Shown here: in pieces, positions 17,121-27,467 of the stretch | Numbering within the stretch: the stretch's first letter is position 1 | How the letters are laid out: each line of letters starts with the position of its first letter | Source of the DNA: Halotia branconii CENA392 | GTDB taxonomy: Bacteria > Cyanobacteriota > Cyanobacteriia > Cyanobacteriales > Nostocaceae | Assembly (NCBI RefSeq): GCF_029953635.1 | Contig: NZ_CP124543.1 | Coordinates: 372,001-436,000, forward strand | Reading direction: 5' to 3' | Length of the DNA stretch: 64,000 nucleotides | The notes under the pieces: model-generated | The model's database searches: none | Seen by the model: only the letters and a program-made list of their open reading frames with translations | What the model was told of the DNA's origin: nothing | Translations under genes and position numbers: made by a program

Positions 17121-17153
17121 AGATCCCCGACTTCTTGAAGAAGTCGGGGATCT
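17121..17153. repeat. 33-bp perfect hairpin repeat, copy 3
   Basis: AGATCCCCGACTTCT / complement with 3-nt loop, directly after the P450 stop codon. Unlike copies 1, 2 and 4 it lacks the TGAACAA-type leader. Confidence 0.9.
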
Positions 17154-17263
17154 TGCACAAAATTCAATTAAGTTTACTAAACAATTAAAAAAATTACACA
17201 GGAATTAGACAGCATAACACTGGCTTCTTGATATTATTCTTGATGCACTCATTATAAAAAACA

Positions 17264-17518
17264 ATGGATGAAGATCAGCGTCGCTCTTACTGGCGTGCTA
17301 ATACTGCTTTAATTCGTAACCTTTTAATTGTCTGGGCATTGGTTTCTATCGTTTTTAGTATTTTACTGGTTCAACTATTGAACGGAGTGCGTTTTTTTGG
17401 CGTACCCTTTGGTTTTTGGATGGCACAGCAAGGATCAATCCTGGTATTTGTAGCCTTGATTTTTATTTATGCCTTTCAAATGGACAAGTTAGACCGCAAA
17501 TATAATATCAAGAAGTAA
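17264..17518 (+). CDS. DUF4212 small subunit of a sodium/solute symporter
   Basis: 84 residues with two hydrophobic segments (about 18-40 and 48-68) and the family pattern 'RSYWRANTALIRNLLIVWAL' ... 'FFGVPFGFWMAQQGSI'. DUF4212 proteins are encoded immediately before SSS-family carriers and are considered their small subunit. The gap to the next start is 13 bases, so the pair is co-transcribed. Confidence 0.9.
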   Translation: MDEDQRRSYWRANTALIRNLLIVWALVSIVFSILLVQLLNGVRFFGVPFGFWMAQQGSILVFVALIFIYAFQMDKLDRKYNIKK

Positions 17519-17531
17519 GGAAGAAAAAACC

Positions 17532-19199
17532 GTGTCAGTCGAAATTTGGACTCTTTTGTTGGTTGGACTCTCCTTTCTTGTCTACATTTATATTGGTTGG
17601 CAATCACGAGTCAAAAATAGTAAAGACTTTTTTATCGCCGGACAGGGGATACCTGCAATTGCGAATGGTGCAGCCACCGCAGCTGACTGGATGTCCGCAG
17701 CTTCGTTTATTTCAATGGCGGGGCTGATTTCTTTTTTGGGATATGACGGTTCTATTTATCTGATGGGTTGGACTGGTGGCTATGTGCTTTTAGCATTGCT
17801 GTTGGCTCCTTACCTACGGAAATTTGGTAAGTATACAGTGCCAGATTTTGTCGGCGATCGCTACTACTCTAATATTGCTCGTTTAGTGGCAGTAGTGGCA
17901 GCTATTTTCGTCTCCCTTACCTATGTAGCTGGGCAAATGCGGGGTGTGGGCATTGTTTTTAGCCGTTTCCTCCAAGTTGACATTAATACGGGTGTAATCA
18001 TCGGCATGGTGATTGTCGGCTTTTTTGCCGTGTTAGGAGGGATGAAAGGCATTACCTGGACACAAGTAGCACAGTACTGTGTGTTGATTTTTGCTTACTT
18101 AATTCCGGTAATTGCGATCGCTTGGTTACTTACAGGTAATCCTATTCCCCAATTAGCATTTACTTTTAGTGATGTTGCTGACAAACTCAATCAAATCCAA
18201 GTTGATTTAGGGTTTAAGGAATATACCCAGCCATTTACGAACAAGTCCATGCTCGATGTATTGTTCACAACAATTGCCTTAATGGTTGGGACTGCTGGCT
18301 TACCTCATATTATTGTCCGATTTTACACAGTGCCAAGTGTACGGGCTGCCCGTTTTTCGGCTGGTTGGGCATTGTTATTTATTGCCATTCTTTATACTAC
18401 GGCTCCCGCCCTCTCCATGTTTGCCCGTTATAACTTGATTAATACTCTGCACAATCATACAGTTGCAGAAGTACAGCAGCTAGACTGGGCGACTAAGTGG
18501 GAAAAAACGGGACTGCTAACCTTTGATGACAAAAATCAGGATGGTCGTCTCCAGTTAACCCCAAGTAAAGACACTAACGAAATTATAATTGATCGGGATA
18601 TTATCGTACTTTCTACCCCAGAAGTAGCTAAACTAGCTCCTTGGGTGATTGGTTTGGTAGCGGCTGGCGGATTAGCTGCGGCTTTATCTACAGCATCAGG
18701 TTTATTGCTAGTAATATCTAGTTCTGTCGCTCACGATATCTATTATCGCATTGTAGATTCCACAGCCTCGGAACAAAAAAGAGTGTTTGTCGGGCGGATT
18801 ATGGTGGGTTTGTCTATTGTTGTTGCTGGTTACTTTGGAGTAAATCCGCCGGGATTTGTGAGCGAAGTTGTGGCTTTTGCTTTTGGTTTAGCCGCTGCTA
18901 GTTTCTTCCCGGTAATTTTCTTAGGGATTTTCGACAAACGCACCAATTCCACAGGAGCGATCGCTGGGATGTTAACTGGTTTAATTTTTACCATAGCCTA
19001 CATCATCGGCGTTAAGTTTGGCGGTATGCAACCTTGGTTTTTTGGAGTTTCTCCAGAAGGAATTGGTACTTTAGGTATGCTAATTAACTTTGTAGTTACC
19101 TTAATAGTTTCTCGTCTCACCCCACCCCCACCAGCAGAAATTCAAGCAATGGTAGAAGACCTCCGCAGCCCAATGATTGAAGAATCAGTATTTGAATGA
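17532..19199 (+). CDS. Sodium:solute symporter (SSS family, acetate permease-like)
   Basis: 555 residues, about 13 membrane segments. SSS hallmarks include 'GNGAATAADWMSAASFISM'-like early region, 'GLPHIIVRFYTVPSVRAAR' and 'GGLAAALSTASGLLLVISSS'. Start is GTG at 17532 with AAGGAAG upstream; no ATG fits. Between two membrane segments (about residues 330-360) there is a soluble loop with 'DDKNQDGRLQL', which resembles an EF-hand calcium loop. With the DUF4212 subunit it should import a small carboxylate such as acetate in exchange for sodium, but the substrate is inferred. Confidence 0.9.
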   Translation: MSVEIWTLLLVGLSFLVYIYIGWQSRVKNSKDFFIAGQGIPAIANGAATAADWMSAASFISMAGLISFLGYDGSIYLMGWTGGYVLLALLLAPYLRKFGKYTVPDFVGDRYYSNIARLVAVVAAIFVSLTYVAGQMRGVGIVFSRFLQVDINTGVIIGMVIVGFFAVLGGMKGITWTQVAQYCVLIFAYLIPVIAIAWLLTGNPIPQLAFTFSDVADKLNQIQVDLGFKEYTQPFTNKSMLDVLFTTIALMVGTAGLPHIIVRFYTVPSVRAARFSAGWALLFIAILYTTAPALSMFARYNLINTLHNHTVAEVQQLDWATKWEKTGLLTFDDKNQDGRLQLTPSKDTNEIIIDRDIIVLSTPEVAKLAPWVIGLVAAGGLAAALSTASGLLLVISSSVAHDIYYRIVDSTASEQKRVFVGRIMVGLSIVVAGYFGVNPPGFVSEVVAFAFGLAAASFFPVIFLGIFDKRTNSTGAIAGMLTGLIFTIAYIIGVKFGGMQPWFFGVSPEGIGTLGMLINFVVTLIVSRLTPPPPAEIQAMVEDLRSPMIEESVFE

Positions 19200-19408
19200 A
19201 AGAGGTAGAGGAGCAGGGAAAAAGAGGCAGGGGAGCAGGGAGCAGGGAGACAAGGGGATGGGGAGACAAGGAGAGCAGCGCGGTCTTGGGGTCTCCCCAA
19301 GTGGAGCGACTGCGGAAGACATTTCTTTCCCCAATTCACCAATGCCTCATGCCTCATGCCCTATGCCCTATGCCCTATGCCCTATGAATACCCCATGCCC
19401 CATGCCCC
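19200..19408. repeat. Low-complexity and heptamer repeat tract before truB
   Basis: GGGAGCAGGGAGACAAGG-type DNA (19205-19275), a 17-18 bp palindrome CTTGGGGTCTCCCCAAG (about 19286-19302) shared with 60966-60985, then CCCTATG and CCCCATG heptamers up to the truB start codon. These are STRR-type sequences typical of heterocystous cyanobacteria. Confidence 0.8.
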
Positions 19409-20287
19409 ATGCAAGGTTTCCTCAACTTAAACAAACCATTAGACTGGACTTCTCATGACTGTGTAGCACGGGTGCGAAAACTCTTGCGCCTTAAACGTGT
19501 GGGACATGCAGGAACTTTAGATCCTGCTGCTATTGGAGTGTTACCAATCGCACTTGGGAAAGCTACAAGATTATTGCAATATTTGCCAGAAAACAAAGCT
19601 TACAAAGCCACTATTCGGTTAGGTGTGCGTACCACAACTGATGATTTAAAAGGAGAAATCATTCATTCTCAGCCCTGTGCTGGATTAAATTTAGCAGAGG
19701 TAAAAACTGCTTTATCAAAATTTACGGGCAAAATTGAGCAAATACCACCAATTTACAGCGCCATTCAAGTGGATGGGAAACGGCTTTATGATTTAGCACG
19801 TCGAGGCGAAACAGTTGAAGTGCCAGTCAGAATAGTCGAAATTTTCCACATAGAAATTTTGGATTGGCGAGAGGGAGATTTTCCTGAATTGGACATTGCG
19901 ATCGCCTGTGGTAGTGGTACATATATTAGAGCGATCGCTCGTGATTTAGGTACAGATTTAGCAACTGGTGGAACTCTTGCCGCTTTAACGCGCACTCAAA
20001 GTAGCGGTTTTAACTTAACAAACAGTCTTACTTTCAACGACTTAAAAGCTCAATTACAAGCCGAAATATTTCAACCTATTGCTCCTGATACTCCTTTGCA
20101 ACATTTGCCATCTGTAAATTTACCAGCAACATCTGCCCAGAAATGGTGTCAGGGACAGCGAATTTCCCTAACTCTGGATGTTTTTGGGATAGTGAGAGTT
20201 TATGAACAAGAAACTCGCTTTTTAGGGGTTGGACAATTACAAGGTGAAGTATTAATTCCTCTTATGGTTTTTGAGCCAGTTTCTTAG
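19409..20287 (+). CDS. truB: tRNA pseudouridine(55) synthase TruB
   Basis: 292 residues. It makes pseudouridine 55 in the T-loop of tRNAs. '[15 protein letters not shown]' opens the protein and the catalytic Asp is in '[19 protein letters not shown]'; further conserved blocks are '[20 protein letters not shown]' and '[17 protein letters not shown]'. The C-terminal PUA-like extension is present. The ATG at 19409 is part of the last copy of a CCCCATG heptamer and no good ribosome site precedes it. Confidence 0.95.
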   Translation: MQGFLNLNKPLDWTSHDCVARVRKLLRLKRVGHAGTLDPAAIGVLPIALGKATRLLQYLPENKAYKATIRLGVRTTTDDLKGEIIHSQPCAGLNLAEVKTALSKFTGKIEQIPPIYSAIQVDGKRLYDLARRGETVEVPVRIVEIFHIEILDWREGDFPELDIAIACGSGTYIRAIARDLGTDLATGGTLAALTRTQSSGFNLTNSLTFNDLKAQLQAEIFQPIAPDTPLQHLPSVNLPATSAQKWCQGQRISLTLDVFGIVRVYEQETRFLGVGQLQGEVLIPLMVFEPVS

Positions 20288-20589
20288 TTAATTTGATCAT
20301 ATCATCAAGCTAATAAGATATTATTAACAACTTAGTAACTTTGTTTATGCGGTGTGGTGCTAGATGTATATGGTAAACTCTATGATAATCATTTAGTGTT
20401 TAGTAATGTAAACAGCGATCGCCTTTTGTTTCTCAAACTACATTTTTCGTAGAGTTTAGTGCTTTATGTCACCCTAGAAAAAACAAAAAGCTTAAGTTCA
20501 GTCTTAAAATCAAGATTTTCACTGGTAAAAGTGTTCATAGATTGGCAATCTATACAAAGTAAACACTTAATCAGTACAATTCCAAAGAA
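20288..20589. other. Gene-free stretch
   Basis: AT-rich, one HIP1 site, no gene or clear hairpin terminator seen. It probably carries the promoter of the small gene at 20590. Confidence 0.4.
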
Positions 20590-20772
20590 ATGAATAAGAT
20601 TGCTACTCGTAATTTTTCTAATTTTCCAGTTACTAAGGAAGAGGCAGTTCAACAAATTGCCATAGACTTAACATCAAATGAAGTTCAAAGTTTAGAGCAA
20701 TATTGCGAACAAACAGGCAAAGTCGCAGAAGATGTGATTCGGGAACTAATTTGTAAATTACCCGTAACTTGA
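20590..20772 (+). CDS. Small CopG-like/hypothetical protein
   Basis: 60 residues. The C-terminal part 'DLTSNEVQSLEQYCEQTGK' followed by 'VAEDVIRELICKLPV' has the length and spacing of a ribbon-helix-helix fold (strand, helix, turn, helix), as in small cyanobacterial DNA-binding proteins. No toxin partner follows. Start ATG 20590. The gene may be real because the pattern is protein-like, but it is short and without firm family assignment. Confidence 0.5.
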   Translation: MNKIATRNFSNFPVTKEEAVQQIAIDLTSNEVQSLEQYCEQTGKVAEDVIRELICKLPVT

Positions 20773-21040
20773 CTCATGTCTGTATAAAATTGAGTATTCA
20801 ATTTCAGCATTAAGAAACTTTATGCTAAAATTAAGCGCTTAACGCCATATTATATGCTATGTATTAGCTAGTTCACGATCATTACACTCGCGCCTCACAA
20901 CTTACTCAGACACAAACTTTGATTGTTTTCGGAGATGTTTAATAACAGTTCATATAAAAAGCTATTCTATAGCAATCCATCTCCATATCTCTTGGTAGCA
21001 AAAGTAGTAGTTAATATGCCAGAAAACATAAAAGTGTAAA

Positions 21041-21874
21041 ATGTGTGATAAATTTTTGAATGATACTAAATCAGTATATATTTTGACTAACGAAGTAGTA
21101 GTTGAGACCGCCAATCGTACTCGGTTAGATCAACCCGAACATGCGGGAAGCGACGATTCCTTCGCTCTAAATACAATTGATGCAGACACCTTAGCCAAAA
21201 CTCGAAAACTTTTAAATACTGCAATAGTAGATGCTTGGCACACAGTGAAAACCGAGCGCAGACCACCAGCCTTAACCCCTACACGTTGGGTATGGCGACT
21301 TGCAGGTTTTTACCATTTGTGCCACTCTACTCCGCGATTGATGAGGTCAGCTCAAGAGCGTTTCGCTTTGACAAACCGTCAGAATTTAGCCCAGTGGGCT
21401 GGACAGAAAGCTAAAGAAGAGGCAGGTCACGACCTACTCGCCCTACGGGATATTCAATCTATGGGATATAAAGCTGAAGCTGTTGTTGAAGCGCTTGTTC
21501 CTCCCGCTGCCAAGATGTTACTGGATTACTTTGTACAAAGCGCCGAAGACTCAGATCCAATTGATTGCGTGGGCTATTCCTATACAGCAGAACGTTTAGG
21601 GGTATGTATAGGAGAGGGTTACATCCAGAGTGTAGAAGCACTGCTACCACCAGATGTCAAAGCTACTCGTTGCCTACGCGCTCATAGTGCTGTTAGCAGT
21701 GAGGTAGAACATGTCAAGGAGACAGTTGCAGTGATTGCGGGGCTTACTTTTGAGGAGCGTCAGCGCGTAGCTAAAGCCTGCTACCAAGCTGCATTTTTGC
21801 GCTTCAGCCCACCCAAAGAAGCTTATATATCAGATGAAGAGATTGAGAATGTGTTAAAACCACTAAAAACTTAA
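21041..21874 (+). CDS. Heme-oxygenase-like di-iron (HDO) family protein
   Basis: 277 residues, all-helical pattern. Candidate metal ligands follow the HDO/'iron-containing redox enzyme' layout: Glu126/Glu127 and His130 with Asp131 in 'KAKEEAGHDLLAL', then His215 and Glu221/His224/Glu227 in 'HSAVSSEVEHVKETV'. HDO enzymes (for example UndA, SznF, BesC types) do oxygen-dependent chemistry on fatty acids or amino acids, often in natural-product pathways. It is followed after 118 bases by a small acidic peptide gene in the same direction. Start ATG 21041; the first 45 residues are polar and may be disordered. Substrate unknown. Confidence 0.7.
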   Translation: MCDKFLNDTKSVYILTNEVVVETANRTRLDQPEHAGSDDSFALNTIDADTLAKTRKLLNTAIVDAWHTVKTERRPPALTPTRWVWRLAGFYHLCHSTPRLMRSAQERFALTNRQNLAQWAGQKAKEEAGHDLLALRDIQSMGYKAEAVVEALVPPAAKMLLDYFVQSAEDSDPIDCVGYSYTAERLGVCIGEGYIQSVEALLPPDVKATRCLRAHSAVSSEVEHVKETVAVIAGLTFEERQRVAKACYQAAFLRFSPPKEAYISDEEIENVLKPLKT

Positions 21875-21992
21875 AAATAATCACAGTGAAGCTTAATTAT
21901 CAAATGCTTAAGCACTCACCTAATAGCCAAGTGCAACTTGTTTAAAACAGTCTTAATAGTTACAATTCAGTACAATTACTCAGGGAAAGACA

Positions 21993-22193
21993 GTGATAAC
22001 AGCAATAACCACAGCTATCGAGCAACAATCTTCGATTTCTGATAATTCTACTGTCAAGCAGGAATCTTTGAATCTTCATGATTCTGTTAGCAGCTTAGAG
22101 TTTTTGGATGATACAGAGTTTGAGTTGGAAAGAATCATGTTTGAGGAATTTGCAAAAGGATTACCAAGCGACATTCCTATGGCTGATTTCTAG
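21993..22193 (+). CDS. Small acidic protein following the HDO gene
   Basis: 66 residues from GTG 21993, with AGGGAAAG as ribosome site. The N-terminal half is Ser/Thr/Gln-rich, the C-terminal half very acidic: 'LEFLDDTEFELERIMFEEF' ending 'GLPSDIPMADF'. No cysteine, no signal peptide. It could be a carrier/substrate peptide or regulator for the neighbouring di-iron protein, but nothing in it proves that. Not recognised as a known family. Confidence 0.55.
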   Translation: MITAITTAIEQQSSISDNSTVKQESLNLHDSVSSLEFLDDTEFELERIMFEEFAKGLPSDIPMADF

Positions 22194-22469
22194 TTTTTAA
22201 TTTTGGCTTATCTGCACAGTTTAATAGATAAGGCTTGAATCATGAGTCAATATCCCTTGCTCTTGTAACTTGTGGTAAATTAAGAGTTTCAAAAGGCTTA
22301 GAAGTTGGTTAGACTCACATACCGTAATAGTTAAATAGTGAGGGATGGAGACTTATCAAGCAGAGAAAATCTCCTCTCTACTGAAACCTATATTTTAAAC
22401 AAGTGTTACTATACTCTTCATATTAGAGTAATAAAATGGTCATCGCATTTTTATATAATGTCGTTTTTA

Positions 22470-25400
22470 TTAAGAAATCGCTCCCAACCCTTTTAGAGTA
22501 GCGATGGTTGCGGCAGTTAAACCTGTAACCCCCTTAATATTCATTCCTTCATAAAATTTCTTAGCTTTCAAAGTTTTCAAGCAATCGCTCGTGCTAATAT
22601 CCCAAAGTCGAATCGTCTCATCAGCGCCACTACTAGCCAGAGTTTGATTGTCTGGGCTAAAAGCAATTGACCATACCCAAGCGGAATGTCCATGTAACGT
22701 TTTTTGGCATTCACCTGTATTAACATCCCATAACTTAACTGTGTAATCGGGACTGCTACTAGCTAAAATCTGACCGTCCTGACTAAAGACGACTGCTTTG
22801 ACAATACCATTTACACAAACTTGGAAAGTTTGAATACAGACACCAGTGCTAACACTCCACAACCGGATTGTACCGTCATAACTGGCACTTGCCAGCAGTT
22901 CACCATTAGGGCTAAAAGCAATTGACCAAACCCAATTCGTATGCCCCTCTAATGTTCTTTTGCACTCACCAGTGCTGATATCCCACAACTTAACTGTCTG
23001 ATCCCAAGCACCACTCGCTAGCATTCTCCCTTGAGGACAAAAGGCAACTGACTGAACCGCTGCGCGATGTCCCTGAAAAGTTTCCAAAGCTTGACCAGTA
23101 TGGACATCCCACAACTTCACCGTACAGTCGTGACTGCCACTAGCTAATATTTGACCATTTGGACTGTAAGCAACAGACCAGACAAGAGCATTATGTCCCT
23201 GAAAAGTTTGCAAAGCTTTACCTGTATGGACATCCCACAACTTCACTGTTTGATCGTCACTGCCACTTACCAATGTTTGACCCTTCGGACTGAAGGCTAC
23301 CGATCGAACCGCAGCATGATGTCCGTGGAGAGTTTGCAAGGCTTGACCCGTCTTGACATCCCATAAACTCACCGTGTGGTCATGACTGCCACTTACCAAA
23401 ATCTGACCATTCGGACTGTAAACAACTGACCAAAACTGGCTAGTATAACCGCTAAGAGTTTTAAGGCATTTACCAGTACTAATATTCCATAGTTTCACTG
23501 TTTGGTCTTCATCGCCACTGGCAAGAAGATCCCCTTGCAGACTAAAGACGACAGAACATACCCAACCCGAATGTCCCTGAAGAATTTTCAGACATTGTCC
23601 AGTACTAACGTTCCATAACCTCACTGTGTGGTCAAGACTGCCACTAGCAATGATATTGTCTTTAGGACTAATGGCAACAGACCAGACAGCAGCATGATGT
23701 CCCTGTAGAGTTTTAATGCATTCACCAGTGCCAACGTCCCATAACTTCACTGTCTGGTCATCACTACCACTTACTAAGGTCTGACCATCAGAGCTGATAG
23801 TGATTGATCGTATACCATCACAATGCCCCTGTAAGATTTTTATACATTCACCAGTGCTAACATCCCACAATCTAATTGTGTCGTCATCACTGCCACTTAC
23901 TATAATCTGACCATCTGGATGGAAAACCGCAGAGATTACCCAACTTGTATGTCCTCGGAAAGTTCTTAAGCATTCAGCGGTGCTAACACTCCAGAGTCTT
24001 ATCGTGCGGTCATTACTGCCACTGAGTAATGTATTACCATCGGGGCTAAAGGTAACTGTCCACACCTCGTGTTTATGTCCCTGAAAAGTTTGAAGACACT
24101 GGCCTGTACTAGCATCCCACAACTTTACACTGTGGTCACTACTACTGCTAGCAAGCATACTACCATCCGGACTAAAGGCAAGTGATGGAACCCAATTATT
24201 ATGTCCCTTACAAATTAAAAGTTGTCTCCAATCTGAAACTTGGTACAAGCGAATCTCACCATTGGTATCCCCTGTAGCCAAAAGTTTGCCATTAGGGCTA
24301 AAGGCTACTGAGGCAATACCACCAAAGGTTTCAACAAAAACCGACTTAGCCAAATCAGAGTTTTGAAAATTGACATCGTGCAGTTTCACATTTCGCAAGT
24401 CTGCTTGCCAAACTGTTAGTTCAGAAAAATCATAACCCCTTAAATCTGTTTGTAGTTGACAAAGCAAATTAAGAACATTTCCACCTGTATACCCTGGTTC
24501 TAGGGGTGATTCTTTACGTAGTTTGACTAAAATTTTAGTTAATTTGTTTTCGATGCCTTTTTTACTTCTTAGTTCAGTCAGCAACCCATCAATTACTGGT
24601 TTGAGGATGAGGCGAATTTGGGTTTCTCTAATGTAATCTTTCGCACTGGCTTTGATTAAAGAGTGGCATCTAAAAAGCTGAAGATTATCAGTTGCAATTT
24701 CTTCACAGATTTGCTCTATCAATACCTGAGTTACATATTCCATGACTACAGGTTGTAAGGTGAACGTTGCTGCACTTTTTTCGACTAGCGATCGCCTTAC
24801 TAAAGATTCTAGAGCCTCCAATATTTTTTGTAGTGGTACTGGTGATAAAATATCGTCTTGTAACTCTGATAGCGAAACTGGTTCACAATTAATTGCTAGC
24901 CAATACATTATTTCTTTTTCTAAATCTGATAAGCGCTGAAATTGTTGATCTAAAAGATCACGAATATCTCCAAAAACAATAGTATTTTGTTGCAAAAACT
25001 CAGTTACATTACCAGCAAACACGTCTTTAATTGTCGTTGCAACTATTTTTAAAGCTAAAGGATTACCCGCATAGCGTTCAATCATTGCTTTCCATTCATT
25101 TTCTGCTGCTGATAATCCTTTAAATTTTAAGATTTCCTGTGCTTCTAAAACTTTCAAGCCATTCAAAAGTAATGAGCGAACAGGTGCTTCTCCTTCCAAT
25201 AATGCTACTTCTTTAGGTTTTTCGCGACTAGTTAGCATTAGGCAGCTGGGATGAGTTGCTTCTCCTAACCTTCTGAAGAACTCTCCATACTCTTCATATC
25301 CTTCTCGATAAATTCCGGCTCGACTACCACTGCGTAGAATTGATTCTGCATTATCCAATATCACTAAACAGCGGTGATTTCGTAAATAGTGCAGAAGGCG

Positions 25401-25985
25401 CGATATTCTATCACTTAAGCTTTCTGGTAAGTTACTTTCAGTTTCCTGTTCATCAGATAGAAATTGAATTAGGTTAGTTAAAATAGTTTGGATGGGTGGT
25501 GCTTCTCGTAGCGATCGCCAGATAATATATTCAAAGTTATCTTTAACTTGTTGAGCAAATTTAATCGACAGAGCCGTTTTACCAACACCTCCTATACCTA
25601 ATAGAGCTACTAATCGGCATTGCTCATTAAGAATCCATCCCTCTAATGTGGCAAGTTCTTCTATACGTCCATAAAAACTAGGTGTAAAAATAGCTTCTCC
25701 CCAATCTAGGCGATTAGTTGAACTTAAATAGTCATTTTTATCTATTTTTAAGTTAAAAGCTGAAAAAAGCTTCTCAATAGTTTGTTTATCAACCCCTCCT
25801 TCACGATTCAACACTTTCGAGATTGTACCGGTGTACAATCCAGAACGGGCGCTCATTTCTTCAAGAGTGTACCTGTTACCAAAATTATCTTTGGCTTCTG
25901 ACTTCAACTTCGCCTGTTGAATTTTTTGTAAACCTTTGGTAGTAAGTGTAACACCACGCTTGCGTCTCCAATTTTGTAAAGTCAT
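22470..25985 (-). CDS. HTH-STAND NTPase (NB-ARC) with 14 WD40 repeats
   Basis: 1171 residues. N-terminus (1-85) is a helix-turn-helix-like domain ('[20 protein letters not shown]'), then an NB-ARC/STAND NTPase with Walker A '[11 protein letters not shown]' and Walker B '[10 protein letters not shown]', a winged-helix region, and from about residue 555 fourteen WD repeats (each ending near 'VKLWDVSTG' plus 'GH'), enough for two seven-bladed propellers. The end '[20 protein letters not shown]' is a tail often found on cyanobacterial STAND proteins. Such proteins are switch-like sensors; some bacterial STAND proteins are anti-phage. Repeats are nearly identical in places, suggesting recent internal duplication or conversion. 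Start ATG 25985. Confidence 0.92.
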   Translation of the reverse strand: MTLQNWRRKRGVTLTTKGLQKIQQAKLKSEAKDNFGNRYTLEEMSARSGLYTGTISKVLNREGGVDKQTIEKLFSAFNLKIDKNDYLSSTNRLDWGEAIFTPSFYGRIEELATLEGWILNEQCRLVALLGIGGVGKTALSIKFAQQVKDNFEYIIWRSLREAPPIQTILTNLIQFLSDEQETESNLPESLSDRISRLLHYLRNHRCLVILDNAESILRSGSRAGIYREGYEEYGEFFRRLGEATHPSCLMLTSREKPKEVALLEGEAPVRSLLLNGLKVLEAQEILKFKGLSAAENEWKAMIERYAGNPLALKIVATTIKDVFAGNVTEFLQQNTIVFGDIRDLLDQQFQRLSDLEKEIMYWLAINCEPVSLSELQDDILSPVPLQKILEALESLVRRSLVEKSAATFTLQPVVMEYVTQVLIEQICEEIATDNLQLFRCHSLIKASAKDYIRETQIRLILKPVIDGLLTELRSKKGIENKLTKILVKLRKESPLEPGYTGGNVLNLLCQLQTDLRGYDFSELTVWQADLRNVKLHDVNFQNSDLAKSVFVETFGGIASVAFSPNGKLLATGDTNGEIRLYQVSDWRQLLICKGHNNWVPSLAFSPDGSMLASSSSDHSVKLWDASTGQCLQTFQGHKHEVWTVTFSPDGNTLLSGSNDRTIRLWSVSTAECLRTFRGHTSWVISAVFHPDGQIIVSGSDDDTIRLWDVSTGECIKILQGHCDGIRSITISSDGQTLVSGSDDQTVKLWDVGTGECIKTLQGHHAAVWSVAISPKDNIIASGSLDHTVRLWNVSTGQCLKILQGHSGWVCSVVFSLQGDLLASGDEDQTVKLWNISTGKCLKTLSGYTSQFWSVVYSPNGQILVSGSHDHTVSLWDVKTGQALQTLHGHHAAVRSVAFSPKGQTLVSGSDDQTVKLWDVHTGKALQTFQGHNALVWSVAYSPNGQILASGSHDCTVKLWDVHTGQALETFQGHRAAVQSVAFCPQGRMLASGAWDQTVKLWDISTGECKRTLEGHTNWVWSIAFSPNGELLASASYDGTIRLWSVSTGVCIQTFQVCVNGIVKAVVFSQDGQILASSSPDYTVKLWDVNTGECQKTLHGHSAWVWSIAFSPDNQTLASSGADETIRLWDISTSDCLKTLKAKKFYEGMNIKGVTGLTAATIATLKGLGAIS

Positions 25986-26537
25986 GTATAAAAATGTAGT
26001 AATAATAATAACTTAACTTTGATTCAGTGTGCTTTGCAAACACATGAATCACGACTTGATCGTTAATTTGAGCTAATAATATTTAGCCTACAGTTTTTTC
26101 ATTCTGTTTACTCCCAATATCTAAGTGCAGCTTCAATTATCTTTCTAATATGTTCTTTGTATATAGATAAATAGTAAGTAATAACATCAAAATTACTATT
26201 GATTTTGTCAGTAAGTCATTGACTACAATTATTTTCGTAATTTTAATTACCTCAATTCTAAATAGACAAAGTGTTTCTAAACCATCCTTCAGCTTTAACT
26301 GTTTGAGGAGGTTTGTTGATGGCGAGTTTGATGAAATCTTGCTATGGCGCTTATTGTCTGAGAGAGTTACATCTCTTTGATATCAAAGATTAGAGGCTAG
26401 AGTGTACATCATGTAATTGAGAACTGCTATATATTTGTCTTTATTAACACCTAGTCATTATATAGTTTGTTTTAGTTGCTGTTACATAGTCTGTAATTGC
26501 TAAATTGCGATCGTTTACTTAATGATGATATTGGGAC

Positions 26538-26714
26538 TATAGGACTCATATTTGATTTGGAGAAAAAACTCAGTACACCCCTAAATCCCTTTTTTACTGC
26601 GATGCACTGAGTTTCGACTGCGCTCAACTACCGCGTAGCCGAAGTGTTCCCCGTTCCCTGCTCCCTGTTCCCTCTCTAGGCAAATATGTTCATTAATCAA
26701 ATCGGATTGCTATA
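26538..26714. mobile_element. MITE-like element, TATAGGA...TTTGATT family, copy A
   Basis: Left end TATAGGACTCATATTTGATT; complement of the right end TATAGCAATCCGATTTGATT. Length 177 bp. Inside are 'AAAAAACTCAGTACACC' and a TTCGACTGCGCTCAACTACC palindrome fragment plus CCCTGCTCCCTG low-complexity DNA. The TA ends suggest mobilisation by a TA-targeting transposase. Confidence 0.65.
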
Positions 26715-26896
26715 GTATTTGATTTTTGAAAAAAACCCAGTATATTGTCTTGAAAAGTTCTGTGCCTGGAAACCGAGACGCGCAGCGCCAGTTCTCTTAA
26801 GTCGGCAAAGCCGCCCACTAGACTGGCTTGACTTTTCGCTTTATTTTCTGTTCCCTACCTCCACCAGTGATTTAGGAATCAAATCGGATTCCTATA
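26711..26896. mobile_element. MITE-like element, same family, copy B
   Basis: Starts in the terminal TATAG of copy A and ends ATCAAATCGGATTCCTATA, the inverted form of the family end. 186 bp. Sharing of the boundary TATA means one copy landed exactly at the end of the other or they arose by tandem duplication. Confidence 0.65.
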
Positions 26897-27047
26897 TGTA
26901 ATATTTCATTTTGAAATAGATAGTTAATAGTTTACCAATCTAGTAGTTTCGGCAAATATTATGTTTATGATTGCGATAGTCTACCTTGAGTGTATCTTTT
27001 GTCAATACTTCGCAAGATAAATATTTTTTAGTAAAATGTATATTATT

Positions 27048-27344
27048 TTACTCCCAGGTTGATACATCTCGCAGTCTAGCTGGAATTTCCCCTTGAGATA
27101 AGGGAAATTCTAACAAAGTTTCTTTATAACCCAAATACCCAGATTCAGCAAAAGACAACAGCATTCGCGAAAGTGCTAACCAAACTTCTGGCTCATATTC
27201 CCAATCACGATAACGCGAGGCTCTACCAGCAATTGAACGTAATGCCCAGAAATAAGAGTTCCTAACTACCGAACCGCCTTTTTTGAACTCCGGCAAGTCT
27301 TCATGATTGATAAAAAGCACTTCATTTTCAATTCTGGCTCTCAT
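27048..27344 (-). CDS. Hypothetical protein
   Basis: 98 residues, not recognised. Composition is protein-like: Trp-rich helices ('SYFWALRSIAGRASRYRDW', 'EPEVWLALSRMLLSFAESG') without signal peptide or membrane segment. It lies 123 bases downstream of the P450 stop on the same strand but is separated from it by two hairpins, so it probably has its own promoter. Start ATG 27344. Confidence 0.5.
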   Translation of the reverse strand: MRARIENEVLFINHEDLPEFKKGGSVVRNSYFWALRSIAGRASRYRDWEYEPEVWLALSRMLLSFAESGYLGYKETLLEFPLSQGEIPARLRDVSTWE

Positions 27345-27384
27345 ACCAGATATTTTAATCGATTTAGGGACTGCAACTTCAAGT

Positions 27385-27434
27385 CCGGTGTCAGTAGTCA
27401 GTGGTTAGTTGTTTTTGCTACTGACCACTGACAC
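27385..27434. repeat. TCAGTGGTTAGT hairpin repeat, copy 1
   Basis: GTCAGTGGTTAGT pairs with ACTGACCACTGAC (13 bp, one G-U) around TGTTTTTGCT. A near copy lies at 36596-36644. Both sit just downstream of a leftward gene. Confidence 0.7.
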
Positions 27435-27438
27435 GAAA

Positions 27439-27464
27439 TCCCATCCCCTTTTAGAGGTGGGATG
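27439..27464 (-). terminator. Hairpin downstream of the second P450
   Basis: ATCCCA / TGGGAT inverted repeat with further weak pairing inside, four bases past the P450 stop. No long U-tract, so terminator function is only likely. Confidence 0.4.
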
Positions 27465-27467
27465 AGC

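Larger units (their letters stand above)
25986..27047. other. Gene-free kilobase containing two adjacent MITE-like elements
   Basis: No credible gene. 25986-26530 is AT-rich and unremarkable apart from being upstream of the STAND gene. 26538-26896 holds two back-to-back inverted-repeat elements (next entries). The frame at 26719-26901 lies entirely in the second element and is not a gene. Confidence 0.6.

Noticed and set aside
26719..26901. 60-residue ORF
   Set aside because: Lies entirely inside a MITE-like element and has no protein-like pattern.
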